Source of the DNA: an uncultured Mucilaginibacter sp.
GTDB taxonomy: Bacteria > Bacteroidota > Bacteroidia > Sphingobacteriales > Sphingobacteriaceae
Length of the DNA stretch: 5,621 bases
Direction: 5' to 3'
NCBI GenBank assembly: GCA_903885865.1
Contig: CAISKH010000040.1
Coordinates: 1-5,621, forward strand
Under the pieces are notes generated by a model. It was not told where the DNA came from and did no database searches. It saw nothing but the letters and a program-made list of their open reading frames with translations. Shown piece after piece: positions 1 to 4,234 of the stretch. How positions within the stretch are numbered: position 1 is the first letter of the stretch; each line of letters starts with the position of its first letter. Position numbers and translations under genes: made by a program.

Positions 1-2
1 AC

Positions 3-107
3 GAACACCTACACGCTGGCAGATTAGACGCTGGATTTAGGTTATTTGAGTATCGTTGGCATCCTGAAGTCATGGCTAACCAACTAGAGGTTTTGCCAAA
101 CTTTTAA
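3..107 (+). CDS. 3' end of an unrecognised gene (partial)
   Basis: An open reading frame enters from the left edge and ends at TAA 105-107, giving 34 visible residues that end in QLEVLPNF. The stretch GFRLFEYRWHPEVM reads like ordinary coding sequence, with aromatic and charged residues mixed and no stops, but I do not recognise a family. The last seven codons or so (from about 84) are antisense to the sigma-factor remnant on the other strand. The true C-terminus may therefore have been replaced or extended when the two sequences were joined. No start is visible. It could be chance openness over a short stretch, so confidence is low. Confidence 0.35.
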   Translation, partial: EHLHAGRLDAGFRLFEYRWHPEVMANQLEVLPNF

Positions 108-230
108 AAATGTTTCCTGTAAAAGGTCGTTCGCAGCATCGTCATCACCGGTATAACCATAGCATAAATGGTAGATCTTTTTTGAATTTGCTTCAAATAT
201 TTGCTTAAAGACAATTTCTTTATCGGCCAC
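84..230 (-). pseudogene. Truncated ECF RNA polymerase sigma factor (region 2.1-2.2 only)
   Basis: Reading from a GTG at 230 to TAG at 86-84 gives 48 residues. The C-terminal half, HLCYGYTGDDDAANDLLQET followed by FLKVWQNL, is the typical sigma-70 region 2.1/2.2 of ECF factors; compare the family pattern D-A-E-D-L-x-Q-E-x-F-x-x-x-W. Region 2 in these proteins normally continues into region 2.3/2.4 (a TW-hydrophobic-x-R-I-A-x-N block) and then region 4, for about 160-190 residues in total. Here a stop follows at once. I read the next ~80 bases in all three minus frames and found no region 2.3 or later. The fragment is thus a remnant cut off near 84-90, not a simple frameshift. In-frame TAA codons lie just upstream of the GTG, so the start cannot lie much further out. 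It sits 43 bp downstream of the 274-801 gene on the same strand, which may be its former operon partner. A 48-residue product could not act as a sigma factor. Confidence 0.8.
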
Positions 231-273
231 GTGCAGGTCAGTTTATTAGTTAGATGCTAAGATAGGGGCATTG

Positions 274-801
274 TTACAATAGGTGATCATTCTTATTAAA
301 CCAAACGAGCTTTTTTTCGGCGTCATCTAACAATAAATTGTAATCGTTAATGAAATCATATTGGAGGTCCTCGTGGAGTTTCCCTATTGCTGTGCGTACC
401 TTTTCAATTTGCCTTACCAATATTAACCTTAATGGTTTGTAGGCGGTGCGCCTGTCGGCGTATTGTACGTAATTAGTGCAAAAGTTTATTAATAGCCCTA
501 TCTCCGCTTCTTTTGACGTCATGAATTTGCTGTACTTGCCCAGCAACCTTAATATTTTTCGCAGGTATTTCGCGGCCTCATAACTGCGCACCGGCAACTG
601 GCTGAACATAAAACCAGCCTCGGCCTTTACTTTTTCAATAAAAGCGGTTTCATTATCAGCCTCAAACAGTAAATAAGCCAGCAGCTCTTTATTTTCTTTT
701 TTGTGACGCGCCAGCCGCAGGCATAGCTCAGCAATCTGCAGGTTTGACAGGTGCTGCAGTTCTTTTTTTATATCCTGTAAACCATAAACGGTTGTGCTCA
801 T
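274..801 (-). CDS. Hypothetical all-helical protein, 175 aa
   Basis: I do not recognise the family. The ATG at 801 opens a 175-residue protein with no signal peptide or hydrophobic segment, so it is probably cytoplasmic. It is rich in Leu, Lys, Glu and Ala, with few Gly or Pro residues. The runs at about residues 8-45 (LQDIKKELQHLSNLQIAELC and on), 73-90 (SYEAAKYLRKILRLLGKY) and 125-165 look like amphipathic helices, which suggests a helical bundle. The first stretch, with its LSNLQIAELCLRLARHKKEN, resembles a helix-turn-helix-like opening only loosely, and I do not claim DNA binding. The gene is divergent from the symporter at 864, with a 62-bp A/T-rich gap that must hold both promoters; I see no convincing TAnnTTTG box in either direction. 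The ECF sigma remnant lies 43 bp downstream on the same strand. The reading frame is intact and looks genuine by composition. Confidence 0.75.
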   Translation of the reverse strand: MSTTVYGLQDIKKELQHLSNLQIAELCLRLARHKKENKELLAYLLFEADNETAFIEKVKAEAGFMFSQLPVRSYEAAKYLRKILRLLGKYSKFMTSKEAEIGLLINFCTNYVQYADRRTAYKPLRLILVRQIEKVRTAIGKLHEDLQYDFINDYNLLLDDAEKKLVWFNKNDHLL

Positions 802-863
802 GCTTTATTAATTATTTCAGCAAAATACTAAATAGTTGTAGTTTCGCAGTTGTATATTTATAG

Positions 864-2234
864 ATGAAGAAAAACAAACTCACCCTCTACATATTCATTG
901 CGCTTATTTTAGGTGTTATAGTAGGTTACATTTACAACGTAAATGTAGTTGCCGTTTACAACAACAAAATTAATGCCGCCGAAACTTCCATCAAAGCTAT
1001 TGATAATAACCTTTTTAAACTAAAAGATACTACCGCATTAATTTATAAAGACCTTAAAACACAGCGAATAGCCCAGGCAAAAATACGTAAAGCAAACGAT
1101 GCAATAAGGGAAGATAAAGTGATGTATTTCAATATATTAAGCGACATTTTTTTGCGCCTGATAAAAATGATTATTGCCCCGCTGGTATTTACTACACTGG
1201 TGGTTGGGATAGCTAAAGTTGGTGATATTAAGGCAGTTGGCCGTATTGGCGGAAAGACGCTGTTATGGTTTTTAAGCGCATCATTAGTTTCTTTATTATT
1301 GGGTATGATGATGGTTAATTTATTCAAGCCCGGCAGCGAAATGCACCTCATGCTGCCTGACAGCCATTTGGGTGCCGATATACAAAGATCGGCACTATCG
1401 TTAAAAGACTTCATTAACCACGTGTTTCCGAAAAGCTTTTTTGAGTCGATGGCCAATAATGAGATTTTACAGATCGTAGTGTTTTCCCTGTTCTTTGGGG
1501 TGGCAACGGCATCGATCGGAGAAAAAGGCGAGATCATTATTAAAGCTTTGGACGCCATTGCCCACGTTATTTTAAAGATTACGGGCTATGTTATGAAACT
1601 GGCACCTTTGGCTGTATTTGGCGCTATAACAGCCATCGTAGCCAAGCAAGGCTTGGGTATAATATCAACCTATGCTATATTTATCGGCGAGTATTATTTT
1701 TCACTGATCATATTATGTGCAATAATTATTTCGGCGGGATTTGTCGTGCTGAAAGGACGGGTATTTACCCTCGTATATAATATAAAGGATGCCATGCTGG
1801 TGGCTTTTGGCACCTCAACGAGTGAAGCCGCCTACCCGCGTGTATTAATAGAGATGGAACGCTTTGGCTGCAGTAATAAAATAGTAAGCTTTGTATTGCC
1901 ATTGGGCTATTCCTTTAATGTGGATGGCTCCATGATGTATATGACCTTCGCATCGCTGTTTTTAGCACAATCATACAGTATACATCTTTCGGTTGGCCAG
2001 CAAATTGCCATGCTGTTAACGTTAATGCTAACCAGTAAGGGAATGGCTGGTGTTCCGCGTGCATCGTTAGTAGTAGTAGCCGGAACTATAGCCATGTTTA
2101 ATATACCGGAAGCGGGGTTAGCTCTGCTAATTGGTATTGATCCGTTACTGGATATGGGAAGGTCAGCAACCAATGTTCTTGGTAATGCAATGGCAACCGC
2201 AGTAGTAAGTAAGTGGGAAAATGAACTGAATTAA
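864..2234 (+). CDS. Dicarboxylate/amino acid:cation symporter (DAACS, GltP/DctA family)
   Basis: This is an inner-membrane secondary transporter that takes up acidic amino acids or C4-dicarboxylates with Na+ or H+. At 456 residues it is slightly longer than most bacterial members (about 415-430). It has TM1 at about residues 7-24, then a hydrophilic helical stretch to about 88, and then FLRLIKMIIAPLVF (96-109), the classical TM2 entry. The re-entrant hairpin HP1 carries the serine-rich motif GTSTSEAAYP (316-325). TM7 carries NVDGS (352-356; NMDGT in archetypes). HP2 carries SKGMAGVP (391-398). TM8 carries LDMGRSATN with D430, R433 and N437. In GltPh the equivalent Asp and Arg bind the substrate amino group and side-chain carboxylate, so an acidic substrate is likely; Asp/Glu versus succinate/fumarate cannot be decided. 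The ATG at 864 leaves a short basic N-terminus before TM1. The TAA stop (2232-2234) coincides with the first bases of the inverted repeat of the following element. All key motifs are intact. Confidence 0.95.
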   Translation: MKKNKLTLYIFIALILGVIVGYIYNVNVVAVYNNKINAAETSIKAIDNNLFKLKDTTALIYKDLKTQRIAQAKIRKANDAIREDKVMYFNILSDIFLRLIKMIIAPLVFTTLVVGIAKVGDIKAVGRIGGKTLLWFLSASLVSLLLGMMMVNLFKPGSEMHLMLPDSHLGADIQRSALSLKDFINHVFPKSFFESMANNEILQIVVFSLFFGVATASIGEKGEIIIKALDAIAHVILKITGYVMKLAPLAVFGAITAIVAKQGLGIISTYAIFIGEYYFSLIILCAIIISAGFVVLKGRVFTLVYNIKDAMLVAFGTSTSEAAYPRVLIEMERFGCSNKIVSFVLPLGYSFNVDGSMMYMTFASLFLAQSYSIHLSVGQQIAMLLTLMLTSKGMAGVPRASLVVVAGTIAMFNIPEAGLALLIGIDPLLDMGRSATNVLGNAMATAVVSKWENELN

Positions 2235-2267
2235 TTATCGAATTACTGAGTTATTGAATTATTGATT
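2232..2267 (+). repeat. Left inverted-repeat arm of the four-helix bundle unit
   Basis: This 36-nt arm is the reverse complement of 2676-2711 at 35 of 36 positions; the only mismatch is C2239 against A2704. It contains four head-to-tail 8-nt units of consensus RTTAYYGA (from 2234, 2242, 2250 and 2258), followed by a T7 run at 2266-2272. Its first three bases are the symporter's TAA stop codon. In a transcript the two arms could pair into a 36-bp stem enclosing the four-helix bundle gene. Confidence 0.9.
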
Positions 2268-2286
2268 TTTTTAATTTTAATTATTT

Positions 2287-2580
2287 ATGGCTGATATTGA
2301 AAAAATAGAGTTTCGTGAAATGTTTAAAAGCCGGACAAAAAAATTTGTTGTTGATAACATTAAATTCTTCAGAACATTACCTAAAACCGAAGAAGCTAAA
2401 ATTATCGGCAGGCAGTTACTGAGATCATTGTCTTCAGTTGGTTCAAATTATAGAGCTGCTTGCAGGGCCCTGTCAAAAGCCGAGTTCCATTCAAAACTTT
2501 CTACCGTAGTCGAAGAAGCCGATGAATCAGCCTTTTGGATGGAAGTATTAATTGATGCAGAAGTAGTAGGAAAACAATAA
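2287..2580 (+). CDS. Four-helix bundle protein (23S rRNA IVS-encoded protein family), truncated by in-frame stop
   Basis: The 97-residue product is recognisable by the block LLRSLSSVGSNYRAACRALS (about residues 44-63), then KAEFHSKLSTVVEEADESAF and WMEVL. This is the conserved core of the PF05635/TIGR02436 family (compare the usual S-x-G-A-N-Y-R-A-A-C-R-A-R-S and E-A-D-E-x-x-F-W-L-E). Members are small, helical and oligomeric; they are related to the accessory protein Avd of diversity-generating retroelements and probably bind nucleic acid, but their cellular job is not established. Family members run about 115-125 residues. Here a TAA at 2578-2580 removes the last helix, yet the frame continues in register to 2658 with a family-like ending. 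The ATG at 2287 follows an A/T-rich tract with no Shine-Dalgarno motif, as usual in this phylum. The gene lies wholly inside the inverted repeat pair. It is probably a recent pseudogene or a shortened allele; readthrough is possible but unsupported. Confidence 0.9.
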   Translation: MADIEKIEFREMFKSRTKKFVVDNIKFFRTLPKTEEAKIIGRQLLRSLSSVGSNYRAACRALSKAEFHSKLSTVVEEADESAFWMEVLIDAEVVGKQ

Positions 2581-2658
2581 TTAATGTATTTACTCGATGA
2601 AGCAAATCAGATATTAAAAATATCATCCGCATCCAGAAAAACAGTTTCAAATAAGTAA
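2581..2658 (+). pseudogene. Cut-off C-terminal part of the four-helix bundle gene
   Basis: Immediately after the TAA at 2578-2580, and in the same frame, 25 sense codons run to a second TAA (2656-2658). They encode LMYLLDEANQILKISSASRK followed by TVSNK. The pattern LL-x-EA-x-x-(I/L)-x-x-I-x-x-x-S-x-K-T is how full-length members of the family end. With one sense codon in place of the TAA the protein would be 123 residues, the normal family length. A single base change (for example from GAA, AAA or CAA) explains it. An ATG at 2584 could start the remnant on its own, but 24 residues would not fold as the family does. Confidence 0.75.
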
Positions 2659-2675
2659 TTTATTATTCAAAACCC

Positions 2676-2711
2676 AATCAATAATTCAATAACTCAGTAA
2701 TTCAATAATTA
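2676..2711 (-). repeat. Right inverted-repeat arm of the four-helix bundle unit
   Basis: This is the reverse complement of 2232-2267 with one mismatch. On the plus strand it reads as four 8-nt units of the form TCARTAAY, from 2678 to 2709. It ends 5 nt before the ATG of the next gene (2717), so it occupies the whole upstream region in which that gene's ribosome contact or promoter would lie. Confidence 0.9.
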
Positions 2712-2716
2712 GACAC

Positions 2717-3220
2717 ATGTCCGACAAATCAAAAAAAATATTCCTCGCTCTAAGCATATTCGTTCCCTTTCTATTCTACTGTATCTATTACTATGGTATG
2801 GTGTTTAAAAACGCGCCGTATAAGTTTACAGAGTTCGATTCGATCGTTTTTCAATATGGCGACAGGGATAGCCTGGTTAATAAATTCAACTCAAGAACCG
2901 GGGAATATCAATATTTAAATGTGCGTGATTCATTAGTGAAAAAGCATTTGCGTTTAAATAAAGACGACCTGCTCTACCTGCACCGCAAGGCCGCCAACCT
3001 GGGTTTCTGGGATTTCCCGTCTGATGAAACAGGCGACAGCGTAAAAACCGGGCCCAAACCATTACGTTATATCATTGAGTTTAATTATAAGCGGAAAAGC
3101 AAAAAGGTAATATTTGACGAAAATTTTTATGGCGACACAAGGCTAATCGATGCTAACAGGCATTTGATAGGAGACATAAAGCAAGTTTTAAACCGCGAGG
3201 AAGGTAATCAGAAAAAATAA
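2717..3220 (+). CDS. Hypothetical membrane-anchored protein, 167 aa
   Basis: I do not recognise a named family. Residues 1-7 are polar and basic (MSDKSKK). They are followed by one hydrophobic segment at about 8-28 (IFLALSIFVPFLFYCIYYYG) with no clear signal-peptidase site and no proper lipobox before Cys22, so it is most simply a signal anchor with the remaining ~140 residues outside the inner membrane. The soluble part is hydrophilic, rich in Asp, Lys and Tyr. It has the stretch LNKDDLLYLHRKAANLGFWD at about 80-99 (LGFWDFP is its most distinctive motif), then beta-like segments YIIEFNYKRKSKKVIFDE and a C-terminal helix. This layout is common among small uncharacterised Bacteroidota envelope proteins. 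The ATG at 2717 is 5 nt from the right inverted-repeat arm and has no Shine-Dalgarno motif. The rplU promoter follows 8 nt after its stop, so it is probably not part of the ribosomal operon. Confidence 0.7.
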   Translation: MSDKSKKIFLALSIFVPFLFYCIYYYGMVFKNAPYKFTEFDSIVFQYGDRDSLVNKFNSRTGEYQYLNVRDSLVKKHLRLNKDDLLYLHRKAANLGFWDFPSDETGDSVKTGPKPLRYIIEFNYKRKSKKVIFDENFYGDTRLIDANRHLIGDIKQVLNREEGNQKK

Positions 3221-3228
3221 ATGCTGTA

Positions 3229-3259
3229 TTGCATATTGAAATAGTAATTCCTATATTTG
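3229..3259 (+). promoter_or_regulatory. Promoter of rplU-rpmA (Bacteroidota -33/-7 type)
   Basis: TTG at 3229-3231 and TATATTTG at 3252-3259 are separated by 20 nt. This matches the primary sigma-factor consensus of Bacteroidota, TTTG about 19-21 nt before TAnnTTTG, with the -7 box perfect. It would place the transcript start near 3265, giving a leader of about 28 nt, rich in A and without a Shine-Dalgarno motif. It is the clearest promoter in the window and fits a highly expressed ribosomal operon. Confidence 0.8.
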
Positions 3260-3292
3260 CACCTCAAATTTTAAAACAAATAATAACAAACC

Positions 3293-3601
3293 ATGTACGC
3301 AATAGTAAGTATAGCCGGACAGCAATTTAAAGTTGCTAAAGACCAGCAGATCTTTGTACACAGATTACAAGGGGATGAGGGCGCTAGTATTGAATTTGAC
3401 AATGTGTTGTTAGCAGAAAACGAAGGTAAATTCAAATTGGGTTCCGATTTGAAAAAAGCTAAGGTATCGGCTAAGATCGTGTCTCATTTAAAAGGTGATA
3501 AAGTGATCATCTTCAAAAAGAAAAGAAGAAAAGGTTACAAAAAGAAGAACGGTCACCGTCAGCAATTTACCAAGATCGAGATCACCGGTATAACTTTATA
3601 A
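3293..3601 (+). CDS. rplU: 50S ribosomal protein L21 (bL21)
   Basis: This is a structural component of the large ribosomal subunit that contacts 23S rRNA. At 102 residues it has normal length. The N-terminus MYAIVSIAGQQFKVAKDQQI is the family signature (YAIV-x-x-GGKQ-x-KV, with AGQQ here). The C-terminal part carries the basic loop FKKKRRKGYKKKNGHRQQ followed by FTKIEITGI, the usual rRNA-binding end. The ATG at 3293 is fixed by this N-terminus, which aligns with the family from residue 1. The leader lacks a Shine-Dalgarno motif. rpmA follows after 50 nt, the standard bacterial rplU-rpmA pairing, and the two are very likely co-transcribed from the 3229-3259 promoter. Confidence 0.98.
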   Translation: MYAIVSIAGQQFKVAKDQQIFVHRLQGDEGASIEFDNVLLAENEGKFKLGSDLKKAKVSAKIVSHLKGDKVIIFKKKRRKGYKKKNGHRQQFTKIEITGITL

Positions 3602-3617
3602 TTAGATTTTTAAAACT

Positions 3618-3634
3618 ACCTGGTTAATCCAGGT
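3618..3634 (+). other. Small hairpin between rplU and rpmA
   Basis: ACCTGG (3618-3623) and CCAGGT (3629-3634) form a perfect 6-bp stem with a TTAAT loop. It lies between the rplU stop and the rpmA start. No T-run follows (TCATAAAAG instead), so it is not a normal terminator. It could be a processing or stabilising structure in the mRNA, or chance. Confidence 0.45.
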
Positions 3635-3651
3635 CATAAAAGATATAGAAA

Positions 3652-4131
3652 ATGGCACATAAAAAAGGGGCCGGTAGTTCAAGAAACGGCCGCGAGTCAC
3701 ATAGCAAACGTTTAGGCATCAAGATATTTGGTGGTCAGCCTGCAATTGCGGGTAATATCATCGTTCGTCAGCGTGGTACCAAACATAACCCGGGCCTTAA
3801 CGTAGGTATCGGCCGGGACCATACTTTATTCGCGTTAGCGGCAGGCGAAGTAGTTTTCAAAAAGAAAGCAGATAACCGTTCATATGTATCGGTAATTCCT
3901 TTCGCGGTTGCACCTGTAGTTGAAGATATTGCACCAGCGCCTAAAGCAAAAGCAGCGGCAAAACCGGTTGTTAAAGAAGCACCTGTTGCAGAAACAGTAG
4001 TAGAAACACCAGTAGCAGTTGCAGAAGCAGTAGCAGCACCTGTTGCGGAAGTAGCAGCTCCAGCCGAAGAAGCCGTAGCGCCTGCACCAAAAAAGAAAGC
4101 AGCGCCTAAAAAGAAAGCGACAGAAGAATAA
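3652..4131 (+). CDS. rpmA: 50S ribosomal protein L27 (bL27) with long Ala/Pro/Lys-rich C-terminal tail
   Basis: L27 lies near the peptidyl-transferase centre of the large subunit, where its N-terminus reaches the P-site tRNA. Residues 1-84 are canonical: MAHKKGAGSSRNGRESHSKR, then LGIKIFGGQPAIAGNIIVRQ, RGTKHNPGLNVGIGRDHTLF and ALAAGEVVFKKK. The protein begins directly with MAHKKG, so it lacks the cleaved N-terminal extension known in Firmicutes. Normal L27 ends at about 85-90 residues, but this one has 159. Residues ~85-159 are low-complexity Ala, Pro, Val and Glu (many VAEA, VAAP and APAE units) framed by lysine clusters (APKAKAAAKP at ~100 and PKKKAAPKKKATEE at the end). There is no stop or frameshift at the domain boundary, and codon use looks like that of the neighbouring genes. 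The tail is probably disordered; its role is unknown. A strong terminator region follows within 75 nt. Confidence 0.97.
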   Translation: MAHKKGAGSSRNGRESHSKRLGIKIFGGQPAIAGNIIVRQRGTKHNPGLNVGIGRDHTLFALAAGEVVFKKKADNRSYVSVIPFAVAPVVEDIAPAPKAKAAAKPVVKEAPVAETVVETPVAVAEAVAAPVAEVAAPAEEAVAPAPKKKAAPKKKATEE

Positions 4132-4136
4132 TTGTA

Positions 4137-4158
4137 GAGACGCAATGCTTTGCGTCTC
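4137..4158. repeat. Short perfect palindrome, possibly a dispersed repeat
   Basis: GAGACGCAA (4137-4145) and TTGCGTCTC (4150-4158) form a perfect 9-bp stem with a TGCT loop, only 5 nt after the rpmA stop. There is no T-run behind it, so it would be a poor terminator alone. Palindromes of the form GTAGAGACGC-x-GCGTCTC recur in intergenic regions of several Bacteroidota and cyanobacteria (from memory, not checked here). The stem is flanked by the short direct repeat GTAGA (4134-4138 and 4161-4165), whose left copy overlaps the stem. Confidence 0.6.
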
Positions 4159-4169
4159 CGGTAGAATAA

Positions 4170-4203
4170 AAGAAAGCCCACGTCTGATGATGTGGGCTTT
4201 CTT
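4170..4203. terminator. Bidirectional intrinsic terminator between rpmA and the GH92 gene
   Basis: AAGAAAGCCCAC (4170-4181) pairs with GTGGGCTTTCTT (4192-4203) over 12 perfect pairs. The stem extends inward by a G-T wobble and two more pairs to a TGAT loop. The 5' side is A-rich and the 3' side T-rich, so transcripts from either strand end in U-rich sequence. On the minus strand TTTCTTTTATT follows the stem. It serves rpmA (plus) and the convergent GH92 gene (minus). Confidence 0.85.
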
Positions 4204-4208
4204 GTTAT

Positions 4209-4231
4209 AACAGGGTGACACCCTGTTTTTT
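4209..4231 (+). terminator. Second intrinsic terminator (plus strand)
   Basis: AACAGGGT (4209-4216) and ACCCTGTT (4220-4227) form an 8-bp stem with a GAC loop, running straight into T6 (4226-4231) and then GTTTT. This is the textbook shape for a plus-strand terminator behind the rplU-rpmA transcript. It ends 4 nt from the GH92 stop codon. On the minus strand the sequence after the stem is not T-rich, so it acts mainly in the plus direction. Confidence 0.75.
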
Positions 4232-4234
4232 GTT

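Larger units (their letters stand above)
2232..2711. mobile_element. 480-bp inverted-repeat-bounded unit carrying a four-helix bundle (IVS-type) gene
   Basis: The unit is built as a 36-nt arm, 19 nt, a 372-nt reading frame (counting past its internal stop), 17 nt, and a 36-nt arm. The encoded protein belongs to the family first described in intervening sequences of 23S rRNA genes, where a stem formed by flanking repeats surrounds the ORF. Here the same architecture lies between two protein genes instead of within rRNA. There is no transposase and no obvious target-site duplication: the left flank reads ACTGAAT and the right flank GACACATG. Calling it mobile is inference from the symmetry of the arms and the family; a non-mobile structured locus is the alternative. 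Confidence 0.5.

Noticed and set aside
110..208. Plus-strand 32-codon frame starting at ATG 110
   Set aside because: It lies antisense to the sigma-factor remnant, whose family match is clear, and the product has no features of its own.
853..860. TATATTTA resembling a -7 promoter box before the symporter
   Set aside because: It ends only 3 nt before the ATG, the last base is not G, and the nearest upstream TTG (836-838) is only 14 nt away, so it cannot serve as the promoter of that start.
1043..1558. Minus-strand 171-codon frame inside the symporter gene
   Set aside because: It is wholly antisense to an intact DAACS gene with all family motifs, and its translation shows no recognisable domain. 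The same applies to the 1907-2173 minus frame.
2676..2711. Octamer array considered as a CRISPR or iteron origin
   Set aside because: The units are contiguous 8-mers without spacers, limited to four per arm, and mirror-imaged around a gene. This fits terminal inverted repeats and not a CRISPR array or replication iterons, and no rep or cas gene is present.
2232..2711. Diversity-generating retroelement (because the Avd accessory protein belongs to the same superfamily)
   Set aside because: No reverse transcriptase, template repeat or variable repeat is present in the window.
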